Assembly: GCA_964575575.1 (NCBI GenBank)
Contig: CAZNQQ010000007.1
Span: forward strand, 1-29,551
Source: UBA2163 sp964575575
Lineage (GTDB): Bacteria; Patescibacteriota; Minisyncoccia; Phycocordibacterales; UBA2163
Reading direction: 5' to 3'
Length of the DNA stretch: 29,551 nt
The position numbers were made by a program, and so were the translations under genes. The notes beneath the pieces are model-generated. The model worked only from the letters and a program-made list of their open reading frames with translations. It was not told the origin of the DNA and searched no databases. This document shows, piece by piece, positions 8,035 through 16,536 of this stretch. Position 1 is the first letter of the stretch. Each line of letters starts with the position of its first letter.

Positions 8035-9240
8035 CTATATACCTGCAGAGATATTGTATATTGGCATAAGTACAGCTGCCAGAAGCACACCAACACCTAG
8101 TGCAAGTGCCACTATCATCATAGGTTCTATAAGAGTAACGAGTGTATCCACTGCATTTTTCACCTCTCTTGAATAGAATTTTGACAGAGTGTCTAGTATT
8201 TTACCAAGCTCTCCTGTTTCTTCTCCAACTTTTATCATTTGTATCATTATGTTTGGGATTTCAGGATACTTGCCAAGAGATTCAGATACTGGGGAACCAG
8301 CTTTTACTGCTTGAGATGATTCTATTAGTAGTCTCTCATATATAGGGTCTCCTACAACAGTTGCGGATATTTCTATAGCTCTAACCATAGTGATACCACT
8401 TGAAAGCATCGTACCTAGGTTGTCTGAAATCCTAGACAGATATAACTTTCTATAAAGATTCCCTAAAAACGGTATTGATAATCGTAAATGTGATACTGAA
8501 AATTTACCTTGTTTAGTTTTACTAAATTTCCAAGCAAAAAACCCACCGATTACTATTATTATTAAGACAAATATACCGTAGTTTACAAAAAAGTTACTAA
8601 GTCCAACCACCATTTTTGTATATATAGGAAGTTCCTGACCAGAACCCTCAAATATCGCGCTTATACGAGGAATAACAAGAGTAAGCATAAGTATCATAAC
8701 TGTAACAAATGTGAATACAACAAATGCGGGGTAGATTAAGGCGTTTTTAGCTTTTGATGTAACAGCATAAGACCTATCTAGATGGTCTGCCAAATATGAA
8801 AAAGTCTGATCAAGCTGTCCTGATTCTTCACCAGCTTTAACCATGTTTACATAAAACGGAGTGAATATCTTCTCGTGTTTTCCTAAAGCTGTTGATATTG
8901 TATTACCAGCTTGTATGTCGTCCACTACGTCAGCGAGCGCCTCTTTCAAAAGTTTGTTTTTTGATTCTGAACCCAAAAGCTTAAACACACGAAGTGCTGA
9001 CACTTGCGACTCAAACAATGTAGCAATCTGCCGAGAAAGAATAACTATTTCTTTATTTGCAACTCTATCAAAAAATGTTAGGTTGCGACCAAACAGCGAC
9101 TTTTTCTCTGCAGACACAATAGAAGCGATAACAAGACCGCGTCTCTGGAGTGATGAGATAGCGACGTCTTCATTAAGAGCATCGACGCTTCCTGCTGTCT
9201 CGTGTCCTGTTTTGTCTATTGCTGTGTAATTAAATAACAT
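8035..9240 (-). CDS. pilC: Type IV pilus platform protein PilC
   Basis: A 401-aa inner-membrane platform protein of the GspF/PilC family, which couples the PilB/PilT motors to pilin polymerisation. Two homologous T2SS-F domains are visible: cytoplasmic halves at about 60-190 and 260-390, each with the EESGQLD / EETGELG type motif (residues about 137 and 337), and membrane helices at about 165-195, 215-235 and 370-395. The start MLFNYTAIDKTGHETAGSV matches the family N-terminus. It is 4 nt downstream of pilT. Length is normal. Confidence 0.95.
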   Translation of the reverse strand: MLFNYTAIDKTGHETAGSVDALNEDVAISSLQRRGLVIASIVSAEKKSLFGRNLTFFDRVANKEIVILSRQIATLFESQVSALRVFKLLGSESKNKLLKEALADVVDDIQAGNTISTALGKHEKIFTPFYVNMVKAGEESGQLDQTFSYLADHLDRSYAVTSKAKNALIYPAFVVFTFVTVMILMLTLVIPRISAIFEGSGQELPIYTKMVVGLSNFFVNYGIFVLIIIVIGGFFAWKFSKTKQGKFSVSHLRLSIPFLGNLYRKLYLSRISDNLGTMLSSGITMVRAIEISATVVGDPIYERLLIESSQAVKAGSPVSESLGKYPEIPNIMIQMIKVGEETGELGKILDTLSKFYSREVKNAVDTLVTLIEPMMIVALALGVGVLLAAVLMPIYNISAGI

Positions 9241-9244
9241 AATT

Positions 9245-10321
9245 TTAAACTAGTTGTTCCAGTGCTTTTGGATTAAGTGAATGCGCTTTAGCGTCTTCTA
9301 TTGTTATTTCCCCTCGTCTTACAAAGTCCGCAAGTGATCTGTTCAGGTCAACCATCCCCTCGTTCATACTTGTCTCAATGACAGTGTTGATCTCATGTGT
9401 TCGTCTTTCGCGTATGAGGTTTGCAACTGCCTTGTTGTTTATAAGAAGCTCATAAACTGGTATCAAACCTCCAGAGATCCTAGGTACAAGCCTTTGTGAA
9501 AAGATCCCCACAAGTGAAGCTGCAAGTTGCATACGAATCTGATCTTGACCTTCCTCTGGGAATGAATCTATGATTCTGTCTATTGTTTGTGCTGCATTGT
9601 TAGTATGAAGTGTAGAGAGCACCAAGTGTCCAGTTTCTGCGGCTGTTACAGCAGTTGAGATAGTCTCTGGTCCACGCATCTCTCCTATCATAAGTACGTC
9701 TACGTCTTGCCTAAAGACTGACCTTAATGCAGTAGCAAAATCACTAGTATCTATCTTTACTTCGCGTTGGTCTATCATGGATTTTTTCTGTTCAAAAACA
9801 TGTTCTATAGGATCCTCAATAGTTACGATATGCTCTGCTCTGTTTTTATTTATTAGCTCAATCATAGAAGCCAGAGTCGTCGTTTTCCCTTGCCCTACGG
9901 GCCCTACCACCAAGAAGAATCCTTGTTTCTTTTGGGCAAATGTCTCAAGTATAGGCGGTAAATTAAGCTCTTCTAGAGATCTTATGTCTTTTTGGATAAG
10001 CCTTAGAGCAATCCCTGCAGCGCCCTGCTGGAAAAAACCATTGCCTCTAAACCTGTATTCACCGTCTTGAGAATATGAAAAATCGATCTCTTTTGTCGCA
10101 AGGAAAGTCTCTTCTTGTTCTTGGTTTAAGAGTTCCTTTATTAGTCCTAGTGTGTTCTCTGGTGTGAGTTTTTGTCTTTTTAGAAGTGGTATCAAGATGC
10201 CGTTTACTCTTATAGTAGGGTGGTTACCAGCAGACAAATGCAAATCAGACGCCGCTTCTTTAACAACAAGATTAATTAATTCGTCTAATTCTTTTTTGTA
10301 ATCCATTATTCCTTCAGTCAT
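9245..10321 (-). CDS. pilT: Type IV pilus retraction ATPase PilT
   Basis: A 358-aa hexameric secretion ATPase driving pilus retraction. The N-terminal PAS-like region contains ASDLHLSAG (24-32). Walker A is GPVGQGKT (140-147), differing from the common GPTGSGKS; an Asp box follows, then Walker B with the MIGEMRGPET segment (canonical GEMRDLET, so Asp-Leu is Gly-Pro here), and the His box TGHLVLSTLHTNNA. It starts 1 nt after the response-regulator stop and is followed 4 nt later by pilC. An internal Met6 is an alternative start; Met1 is kept because of the tight coupling. Confidence 0.94.
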   Translation of the reverse strand: MTEGIMDYKKELDELINLVVKEAASDLHLSAGNHPTIRVNGILIPLLKRQKLTPENTLGLIKELLNQEQEETFLATKEIDFSYSQDGEYRFRGNGFFQQGAAGIALRLIQKDIRSLEELNLPPILETFAQKKQGFFLVVGPVGQGKTTTLASMIELINKNRAEHIVTIEDPIEHVFEQKKSMIDQREVKIDTSDFATALRSVFRQDVDVLMIGEMRGPETISTAVTAAETGHLVLSTLHTNNAAQTIDRIIDSFPEEGQDQIRMQLAASLVGIFSQRLVPRISGGLIPVYELLINNKAVANLIRERRTHEINTVIETSMNEGMVDLNRSLADFVRRGEITIEDAKAHSLNPKALEQLV

Positions 10322-10322
10322 A

Positions 10323-10724
10323 TTAATTTATATTATGGTTTTTTATAATTCCTTCAACTTTGTCTAGCACTTCAGAGGGTATGGTGTCGGCTTTTATAAT
10401 ATAATCATCAACTCCTAATTCTTTTGCCTTTTTCATATAAGATTCCTCCCACTGGTTAGAGATCGCTACCAAAACAGCACCTGTGGCTAACTTTTCTTTG
10501 CTAAGGATTTCTAAAAACTCAAGCCCATCAATATCTGGCATTACCATATCAAACAAAATTACTGATGGTACAAAGCCTTCTCGTAACTTTTTAAGTGCTT
10601 GATTTGAGTCAGTGTTGGCGTTTACATCAAAGCCACGTTCTTTAAACTTAACCGAATACATATCGAGCATAAAGTTATCATCGTCCAGGATCAATATGCT
10701 TTGTTTTTTTTCTGTATCTTCCAT
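10323..10724 (-). CDS. Single-domain response regulator
   Basis: A 133-aa CheY-like receiver with no output domain. Acidic pocket Asp14-Asp16, phosphoacceptor Asp59 (LFDMVMPDIDG), Ser89 at the Thr/Ser switch position and Lys111 are all present, so it should be phosphorylatable. It sits between pilB and pilT, 43 nt after pilB and 1 nt before pilT. By analogy with PilG/PilH-type regulators it may control motor choice or activity by protein contact. No histidine kinase is in the window. Confidence 0.88.
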   Translation of the reverse strand: MEDTEKKQSILILDDDNFMLDMYSVKFKERGFDVNANTDSNQALKKLREGFVPSVILFDMVMPDIDGLEFLEILSKEKLATGAVLVAISNQWEESYMKKAKELGVDDYIIKADTIPSEVLDKVEGIIKNHNIN

Positions 10725-10767
10725 AATTACTAGATTAATTATACTATCTTTTAAAAACTCCTCAAAG

Positions 10768-12594
10768 TTAAGTTGTTGTTTGTTGTGGTTTTTGAGCTGG
10801 CTTCTTTTTGTCTTCTATTTTGAGTTCTTTTATATCTTCTTTTTTGGGTGTCTCGTAATCGTCTGACACTAAATCTTCACCTCCTAATGTGTTTACCTCA
10901 CTGAAAGGAATAATTTTTTTGAAAGCTTTTATGATAGCGTCTTCTTTCATACTAAACATACCGTTTGCACGCGCGATTTTTTTGAGCTCTAGCTCTGAAG
11001 GGTTTGTAAGTATAGCCTTTTCTATTTCTTTATTCATATCAAGTATTTCGTACACAGCTGTTCTACCTCTTGTCCCTGAAGGGCATTCGTTAGTCATTTC
11101 TATATTGAAAAATTCTTTAGAAGTAGGTACTAACTTTCTGTACTTTTCTGGCATATCGCTAAACTGCTTTTCAAGCATTAGTTTAAGGCTTGCATCTACC
11201 GGCACTGGAGTTCCTGTGCCTGGGCAAAGTTTTTTAACAAGCCTCTGGGCTATCACTACTTCAAGAGTAGGTGCTATCAAGAACGGATCAACACCCATCT
11301 CTATGAGTCGTGGTATAACACCGAGCGCATTGTTGGTGTGTATGGTTGAAAGCACCAAGTGCCCAGTCAGAGCAGCTTGTACAGCAAGCTTTGCTGTTTC
11401 TTTGTCTCTGATCTCCCCCACCATTATGATATCTGGGTCCTGACGCAAAGTTGTACGCAGACCGTTTGCAAATGTATAACCAATCTCTGGTCTTACTTGA
11501 GACTGACTTACTCCTTCAATATTGTACTCTACAGGATCTTCAAGTGAGAGCACGTTCTTTGTGTCCCTATCCATTTCTCCAAGCATCGAGTAAAGCGTGG
11601 TTGATTTACCAGAACCAGTTGGGCCTGATATAAGTATGAGTCCAAACGGTTTTTTGATTGCGCTACGTATAATCTTTATACTTCGTTCGTCAAAACCCAT
11701 ATCATCAAGAGTCCATATACCCTTTGATGTGTCTAGTATTCTTATCACAACCTTTTCACCATAATACGCTGGGAATGTTGATACACGAAAATCCACCTTG
11801 CGGTCATTGATCGTAGTAGAAAAACGTCCGTCTTGTGGCTTTCTTTTTTCGTCGAGCTTCATTGAGGAGAGTACCTTTATCCTAGCTACCACTGCGTCGT
11901 GTATCTTAGGTGGTAATACCAAGTTAGTGCGCAATATACCGTCAACCCTAAACCTCACCCTCACTGAATCTTCCATGTGTTCTATATGGACATCAGAAGC
12001 CTTTCCTTCTACGGCATACCTTATAATATTTGCAACTATCTTTGTTACTGGAGCTTCTTCTTTTACAGTATCACTTACGTCCTCCTTCTTTTTTTGAGAG
12101 ACCTTTTTTTCTTTTTGTTCTTTTGTAAACTCATGTTCAAGCTCTGATATAGCTTTGTTAACCTCACCAGAGAAACCTTTGTACATTTTGAGCACACCAA
12201 CAAAATCAACTTCAGAAATAATATAAATCTTGTATGGCATATCTATCTTTGTAGATATGAAATTAAGAGCATCTAAGGCTTCTATGTTGTCTGGGTCTGT
12301 TATCCCAACCTCTAGTACATTGTCCTTCACACCAAGTGGTACGAACTTATAATGAAGGGCTGACTCTTCTGGAATGTATTTAAATACAGCAAATGGAACC
12401 TTTTTGTCTCCGAGTTTCCATGTTGGAACATTAAGTTTTTCACTTTTTATTTGTAGTATTACATCAGAATCAACCCCGCGTTTTGCAAGAACGCTTTCTA
12501 TGGTTCCACCAGACGTACTGGCTTCTTCTTTTATTGAAGGAATATCACTTTCTTCAATAATCTTTTTTTCTGCTAACGCTGGTAATAAATTCAT
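10768..12594 (-). CDS. pilB: Type IV pilus assembly ATPase PilB
   Basis: A 608-aa GspE/PilB extension motor. An N-terminal MshE-N-like domain (about 5-135) is followed by a charged linker (about 150-180) and the ATPase core: KASDVHIE (198-205), Walker A GPTGSGKS (324-331), Walker B region DPDIIMVGEIRD (386-397) and His box TGHLVLSTIHTNNA (410-423). The usual four-Cys zinc site is incomplete: only Cys residues in KKLCPG and NECPSG remain. The C-terminus extends about 40 residues beyond the core as a Lys/Asp/Glu-rich tail ending in KPQQTTT. It is followed by the response regulator. Confidence 0.95.
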   Translation of the reverse strand: MNLLPALAEKKIIEESDIPSIKEEASTSGGTIESVLAKRGVDSDVILQIKSEKLNVPTWKLGDKKVPFAVFKYIPEESALHYKFVPLGVKDNVLEVGITDPDNIEALDALNFISTKIDMPYKIYIISEVDFVGVLKMYKGFSGEVNKAISELEHEFTKEQKEKKVSQKKKEDVSDTVKEEAPVTKIVANIIRYAVEGKASDVHIEHMEDSVRVRFRVDGILRTNLVLPPKIHDAVVARIKVLSSMKLDEKRKPQDGRFSTTINDRKVDFRVSTFPAYYGEKVVIRILDTSKGIWTLDDMGFDERSIKIIRSAIKKPFGLILISGPTGSGKSTTLYSMLGEMDRDTKNVLSLEDPVEYNIEGVSQSQVRPEIGYTFANGLRTTLRQDPDIIMVGEIRDKETAKLAVQAALTGHLVLSTIHTNNALGVIPRLIEMGVDPFLIAPTLEVVIAQRLVKKLCPGTGTPVPVDASLKLMLEKQFSDMPEKYRKLVPTSKEFFNIEMTNECPSGTRGRTAVYEILDMNKEIEKAILTNPSELELKKIARANGMFSMKEDAIIKAFKKIIPFSEVNTLGGEDLVSDDYETPKKEDIKELKIEDKKKPAQKPQQTTT

Positions 12595-12604
12595 CCTGTT
12601 ATAG

Positions 12605-12943
12605 TTACTCTTCTACAACTTCTTCGGATTCTTCAGATAGCTTGTCAAAATCTACTGGAGCAAACGGGTTCTCTCTTCCTACTGGCTCTTGTGTTATCTC
12701 TTGACCAAAATCTTTCAGACTCCTAAACACACTGTCTGTCAAAATACTTTCGTCAAGCTTTATGCTTCTGATCTCCAAGAGCAAAGCCAGCAGATCGCTT
12801 TGTGATGCTGAACCTCCATCAACAGAACTTTCTGAGACTAGCAGGCTGTTGTCCTTGTTACTGATCGCTACAGTATATATAACCGTAGCAATGATAAGGA
12901 TTCCTAGTATTATTATGTTTTTGTATTTTTTAAAAAGATTCAT
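12605..12943 (-). CDS. Small pilus-operon membrane anchor, PilP-like
   Basis: A 112-aa protein with a single N-terminal membrane segment (about 8-27) and an extracytoplasmic acidic tail. Residues 89-95 read GRENPFA, like the RxPF/NPF segment found in PilP and related pilus-assembly proteins. It lies between the pilO-like gene (26 nt) and pilB (10 nt), the position where pilP sits in proteobacterial operons. There is no lipobox Cys, so it is an inner-membrane anchored protein rather than a lipoprotein, consistent with a cell lacking a typical outer membrane. The assignment is by position plus one motif. Confidence 0.6.
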   Translation of the reverse strand: MNLFKKYKNIIILGILIIATVIYTVAISNKDNSLLVSESSVDGGSASQSDLLALLLEIRSIKLDESILTDSVFRSLKDFGQEITQEPVGRENPFAPVDFDKLSEESEEVVEE

Positions 12944-12969
12944 TTTTGTTTATTTAAATATTCTTTATA

Positions 12970-13542
12970 TTACTTCAGCCAGTACGTCTGTAAGCTTATA
13001 CTATATTTATAAAAATCCTCTGGTATCTCTACACCGTCTTCGTCGAACGATCTTGGAAGATCTACAAGCGCGATCTCTGTGATATCAACTATTCTAAGAC
13101 TCTTCTCTAAATCTCTTATAAACTTAGTTAAGTTGTCATATGTAGACACCATAGAAAACGACAGCTTTACTGATTCGTGCTTGTCTTTACTTGGACCTAT
13201 TGTACCTGCTGGCCTGTCTTCTGTGGTGTCTATAGAAACGTCTTTTATTCGCATCCCATAAGCTGTCGCAATATGGTCTATATCAAGAACTAAGCGTACA
13301 TTGTCTACGTTGTCTGGTAGTAGCTTACTTAGTCTGTTTAGGTCGCTTGTTGAAAATGTATTGTATTTGGCTAACAGCTCGTCTCTGATCATCTGTAGTT
13401 CTTTAGATTTATCGAGAGCTTCGTCAAACCTTTCTTGTTCTTGGATTATCTCTTGTACATTGTTGTATGTCGGATCAACATACATAAAGAAAAGGCCTAT
13501 AGACAAGATTATGAGAAGTACTGGGGTGGTTAGTTTAGTCAT
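12970..13542 (-). CDS. pilO: PilO-like pilus assembly protein
   Basis: A 190-aa protein with one N-terminal membrane helix (about 5-20), a coiled-coil region (about 30-75, ending in LNRLSKLLPDNVDNVRLVLD), and a ferredoxin-like periplasmic domain with FSMVSTYDNLTKFIRDLEKS (written across residues about 132-151). This is the architecture of PilO, which pairs with PilN in the alignment subcomplex. It follows the pilN-like gene by 13 nt. Sequence identity within PilO is generally low, so the assignment leans on architecture and gene order. Confidence 0.8.
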   Translation of the reverse strand: MTKLTTPVLLIILSIGLFFMYVDPTYNNVQEIIQEQERFDEALDKSKELQMIRDELLAKYNTFSTSDLNRLSKLLPDNVDNVRLVLDIDHIATAYGMRIKDVSIDTTEDRPAGTIGPSKDKHESVKLSFSMVSTYDNLTKFIRDLEKSLRIVDITEIALVDLPRSFDEDGVEIPEDFYKYSISLQTYWLK

Positions 13543-13555
13543 ATATCAAAATTAA

Positions 13556-14179
13556 TTATTCACCTATAGAATTACCTTGTAATACGCTGTCTGAATAGGA
13601 CAAAAGTCTCGGGTCTATAAATGCAGAGAAGTCAAAAACCACATTGCCTTTGTTGTCTAGGTTTAAGTTAGAAAAGATAGGTTCTTGTATAAACTTGTTT
13701 TCACCAAATATATCTGACTGCAAAGCCACAGAGCTAAAGCTAGAAGCAGAGCCACTCATAGAAACATTTATCTTGCCAACTTCGTCTACCTTATAGACAA
13801 GGTCCTGAAACTGCAGACTTACGAGTGTACTGGTCTCAAGTAGATCAAAAAATATAGAAAGTGCTTTATGATTGTCTAGTATTTCTTGTGCGGAGTTCAT
13901 GCGGATATCGAGACGCCCTATCTCTTCTATAAGAGCTGGTTCAAACGCAGCTCTTGCACGATAAAGAGAAGCGCTTTTCTTTTCTATGTTTTGAAGTAAG
14001 AATTGTTGATACAAAAACACACCTATAGCAAGAGCAAGTACACCTATAAATATGATAAGTGTAATCAAAAATACTATACCTATGCTACTTTTAGCCCCTG
14101 CTATCTCTGTGCGTTGACTTTGTGATGCGGTTGCCAAAGACTTCTTAGGTATGAATGATGTATGTGTTTTTTGGTCCAT
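13556..14179 (-). CDS. pilN: PilN-like pilus assembly protein
   Basis: A 207-aa bitopic membrane protein: a cytoplasmic N-terminus of about 32 residues, a membrane helix (about 33-56), then a coiled coil and a small alpha/beta domain. PilN tethers cytoplasmic PilM through its N-terminal tail and pairs with PilO. The gene order pilM-pilN-pilO supports the call. The classical short INLLP motif at the PilN N-terminus is not obvious here. A 91-nt gap separates it from pilM, and a TATAAT lies 6 nt before its ATG, so it may have its own leaderless promoter. Confidence 0.75.
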   Translation of the reverse strand: MDQKTHTSFIPKKSLATASQSQRTEIAGAKSSIGIVFLITLIIFIGVLALAIGVFLYQQFLLQNIEKKSASLYRARAAFEPALIEEIGRLDIRMNSAQEILDNHKALSIFFDLLETSTLVSLQFQDLVYKVDEVGKINVSMSGSASSFSSVALQSDIFGENKFIQEPIFSNLNLDNKGNVVFDFSAFIDPRLLSYSDSVLQGNSIGE

Positions 14180-14185
14180 AATACA

Positions 14186-14191
14186 ATTATA
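14186..14191 (-). promoter_or_regulatory. Possible internal -10 box before pilN
   Basis: TATAAT on the minus strand, 6 nt before the pilN ATG, with a second overlapping copy at 14191-14196. It sits in the 91-nt pilM-pilN gap, which otherwise holds AT-rich sequence and no clear terminator. The spacing matches the pilin gene. This would make pilN onward a separate leaderless transcription unit. Confidence 0.4.
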
Positions 14192-14270
14192 TTATACATT
14201 ACACACGACACACATTAAAGAATAAAAGCAGTAAATATGTTAATAGCTGAAATTTTTTAAAATAACGCTT

Positions 14271-15413
14271 TTACCCCTCTTCCTGAAGTTTGCGTAGAGC
14301 AAGACCTACTGCCACAGCGAACTCTGGCCCGACTTCTTTGAGGACATTTTCAAAAAACGCGGGGGATTCAACCTTTGAAAATGGGTTGCTTAGAGACACA
14401 TCTGCGTCAAAGTGATTACCTGCAAGCGGTAAAAGACCTTTCATGGTCGCACCCCCTCCTGTGAGCACCACTTTGTCTATGTTTTTGTTGTTCTTTTGCT
14501 GGTACTGCAAAAGTACTTTGTTTGATTCTCTAAATATTCGGTCTAGGTTTCTGGTGATTATTTCTTTTGAACTTGTCGCATTTTCGTCTGAATTTAGAGA
14601 TTCCTGACTTACTCCAAAGTCTTGTTTGACCTCTTCTGCTTTGGACAAGCTTATACTCAAAGACCTTGATATGGTTTGTGTTATGTCTTGTGAGCCACCA
14701 CTTATAACGTGCGACGCTTTTACAACTCCGTACTCAACGACATAAAGCTTTGTTGAACTTGCCCCCATATCAAGGACCATAACAGGTGTAATGCTTTGCT
14801 CTACTACTGCTCTTATGGCGCTGAATATTTCTATCTCAAAAAACCCTACATCAAGACCTGTTGCTTTAACTATTTGATTATATTTATTTAAAGTTCTGTT
14901 GTGGATTGCTACAAGTAGCACTTCTATGGTTTTGAGTGATTCATTATCTGACGGCTTCTGTTCGTTTTCAGTTAAAGATGTTGCTACTGAAGACTTTTCT
15001 TCGCTTGGAACTATAAACCAGTCTAGCATCACCTCTGATATTGGTACCGGAATGTATTTTCTTGCTTCAAGCGGTATCATTGACGCTAGCCTGTCTTTAT
15101 CAAGTGCTGGCATAGAAACCAAAGAGATAAGACTTGATGAAAACGGTATTGAGACCCCTGCTTTTTGGGTTGTGACGTTTGCTTCTCTTATAAGGTCTGT
15201 AACTGCTTCAGCTAGTTTGGGAGCTGGTAGGTTTGTCGCTTGTCCTATTTCAGAGCCAGCATATTGAGCAAGAGAGAGTTCGCCGTATGTTTCTAAGACC
15301 GCAACTCCTCGGCGCTTTCTTAGTTGAACAACTTTTATAGATGACGTACCTATATCAATACCTACTACACTTGCATTCTTTTTGCCTCCAAAATTAAGAT
15401 TAAAAATTCCCAT
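14271..15413 (-). CDS. pilM: Pilus assembly ATPase-like protein PilM
   Basis: A 380-aa actin/FtsA-fold cytoplasmic protein of the alignment complex. Phosphate-binding loop VGIDIGTSSIKVVQL (17-31), second loop LDMGASSTKLYVV (about 214-226), adenosine motif VVLTGGGATMKGL (about 316-328), and C-terminal GPEFAVAVGLALRK. Length is close to proteobacterial PilM. An acidic, Ser-rich insertion (about 136-160) is present in the middle. It is the first gene of the minus-strand string, with a 38-nt divergent spacer to the comF-type gene. Confidence 0.93.
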   Translation of the reverse strand: MGIFNLNFGGKKNASVVGIDIGTSSIKVVQLRKRRGVAVLETYGELSLAQYAGSEIGQATNLPAPKLAEAVTDLIREANVTTQKAGVSIPFSSSLISLVSMPALDKDRLASMIPLEARKYIPVPISEVMLDWFIVPSEEKSSVATSLTENEQKPSDNESLKTIEVLLVAIHNRTLNKYNQIVKATGLDVGFFEIEIFSAIRAVVEQSITPVMVLDMGASSTKLYVVEYGVVKASHVISGGSQDITQTISRSLSISLSKAEEVKQDFGVSQESLNSDENATSSKEIITRNLDRIFRESNKVLLQYQQKNNKNIDKVVLTGGGATMKGLLPLAGNHFDADVSLSNPFSKVESPAFFENVLKEVGPEFAVAVGLALRKLQEEG

Positions 15414-15437
15414 TGGTTTTTTATTATTATGATTAAG

Positions 15438-15443
15438 TATAAT
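15438..15443 (+). promoter_or_regulatory. -10 box of the comF-type gene
   Basis: TATAAT, 8 nt before the ATG at 15452. The 38-nt spacer to the divergent pilM start must hold promoters for both directions; a TATACT-like box for pilM lies on the other strand in the same stretch. No Shine-Dalgarno sequence precedes the comF start, so the mRNA is probably leaderless or nearly so. Confidence 0.5.
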
Positions 15444-15451
15444 ATAAAAGT

Positions 15452-16102
15452 ATGCATAAAGCGAAAACTTTTCTTGGAATAATCTTTGATTTCCTTTTTC
15501 CTAAAAGCGAGCTTGATCTTGCTGTAGAAAAAGAGACTCCAGAGACTCTGGCTGGCAAACTGCTTCAAGGCAGGGAAACCGAAAACAGGTCGATATATGC
15601 CCTATTTGACTACAGGGATGAGGTTATAAGACATATGATATGGGCGCTCAAATATAGGAGAAATAGGGAAGTCGCCAAAGTCTTTGCGGTACTACTTTAT
15701 GACTTCCTCATAGAAGAGTTCTCTGACCTTAGTGTTTACTCTGATTTTGATAAGCCAATACTTGTGCCAATCCCCCTTCATAAGAAAAAATATAGAAAGC
15801 GGGGATACAATCAGAGTGAAATCCTTGCAAAAGAGTTAGTAAAGATAAATAACTTTTGCGTCCTTGATACTAATGTATTACAAAAAATTAAAAACACTCC
15901 AAATCAAACAAAGCTACACAGACATAAAAGATTAAAAAATGTTGTAGATGCTTTTAGTGTAAAAAATCCCGAAAAAATAAAAAATCGCAATATAGTAGTG
16001 TTAGATGACGTCACCACCACAGGCGCCACCCTAAACGAAGCCAAAAAAATACTCCGGCAAGCCGGAGCAAAAAAGGTGGTCTGCGTCGCCATCGGGCATT
16101 AA
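15452..16102 (+). CDS. comF: ComF-family phosphoribosyltransferase, short form
   Basis: A 216-aa phosphoribosyltransferase-fold protein. Motifs: YALFDYRDEVIRHMIWALKY (49-68), VPIPLHKKKYRKRGYNQSE (105-123) and the PRPP loop VVLDDVTTTGATL (182-194). ComF proteins are needed for natural transformation in several bacteria. The usual N-terminal Cys4 zinc ribbon is absent; the protein begins only about 20 residues before where the ribbon would be. Divergent placement next to pilM suggests a shared competence function, but a salvage-type phosphoribosyltransferase role cannot be excluded. Its 3' end runs into the T-tract of a converging terminator. Confidence 0.85.
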   Translation: MHKAKTFLGIIFDFLFPKSELDLAVEKETPETLAGKLLQGRETENRSIYALFDYRDEVIRHMIWALKYRRNREVAKVFAVLLYDFLIEEFSDLSVYSDFDKPILVPIPLHKKKYRKRGYNQSEILAKELVKINNFCVLDTNVLQKIKNTPNQTKLHRHKRLKNVVDAFSVKNPEKIKNRNIVVLDDVTTTGATLNEAKKILRQAGAKKVVCVAIGH

Positions 16103-16129
16103 AAAAACCGCCCCGTACTGGTGGGGCGG
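16101..16129 (-). terminator. Terminator of the two-TM gene
   Basis: CCGCCCC (16108-16114) pairs with GGGGCGG (16123-16129) around an 8-nt loop. On the minus strand the stem is followed by seven Ts, which fits the end of the minus-strand gene stopping at 16154. The T-tract overlaps the comF stop codon at 16100-16102. On the plus strand there is no U-tract, so it is weaker as a comF terminator. Confidence 0.85.
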
Positions 16130-16153
16130 CTTGAGATAGACTGTATTAAAACT

Positions 16154-16417
16154 TTAGTTAATTTCTTTTATAGCTTCCCTGCATTCTGTTTCATTATTGC
16201 CGTAATAACCTCTGTTTATTCTAAATATAGTAATAAAATACCACGCAACAATAAGAAGAGCTCCGGAAAACAAAATTATAACGATAGATAGTTCAATCTC
16301 TTTCTTTCCAAAAAACATACCGGAAGTATATATCACTAGACTAAGAAATATTAAAGCTAAAGATATTAGTGTGTCTTTTCTTTTTTTCTTTTTCAGTTTA
16401 TCCCACAATAATTCCAT
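16154..16417 (-). CDS. Small two-TM membrane protein
   Basis: An 87-aa protein of unknown function. A basic start (WDKLKKKKRKD) is followed by two hydrophobic segments (about 17-35 and 42-66) and a short polar tail with one Cys. The start is supported by AGGAG six nt upstream. It has its own promoter (TTGACA with TATCTT) and its own terminator, so it is an independent unit. No family is recognised. The Lys-rich N-terminus predicts a cytoplasmic N-terminus (positive-inside). Confidence 0.75.
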   Translation of the reverse strand: MELLWDKLKKKKRKDTLISLALIFLSLVIYTSGMFFGKKEIELSIVIILFSGALLIVAWYFITIFRINRGYYGNNETECREAIKEIN

Positions 16418-16423
16418 TCTCTG

Positions 16424-16428
16424 CTCCT
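16424..16428 (-). promoter_or_regulatory. Shine-Dalgarno site, two-TM gene
   Basis: AGGAG on the minus strand, 6 nt before the ATG at 16417. It fixes the start codon and contrasts with the many genes in this window that lack any such site. Confidence 0.75.
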
Positions 16429-16464
16429 TTTTTTAAATTAAAATGTAAAATTTAGTCTAGATAA

Positions 16465-16492
16465 AAGATATCACGGAACTGCATTTTGTCAA
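16465..16492 (-). promoter_or_regulatory. Sigma70-type promoter, two-TM gene
   Basis: On the minus strand TTGACA (16487-16492) is followed after 16 nt by TATCTT (16465-16470). Predicted start near 16458 gives a leader of about 40 nt. The -35 box is 4 nt from the long palindrome at 16497-16524. Confidence 0.6.
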
Positions 16493-16496
16493 GGTC

Positions 16497-16524
16497 TGAA
16501 CGGCTCAACGCGTTGAGCCGTTCA
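16497..16524. repeat. 28-bp perfect palindrome, copy 1
   Basis: TGAACGGCTCAACG followed directly by its reverse complement CGTTGAGCCGTTCA. It begins 12 nt after the tag stop and lies 4 nt upstream of the -35 box of the two-TM gene. The AACGGCTCAAC stem recurs at 17247-17277. No U-tract follows on either strand, so it is not a standard terminator. Confidence 0.85.
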
Positions 16525-16536
16525 AAATGGCTTAGA

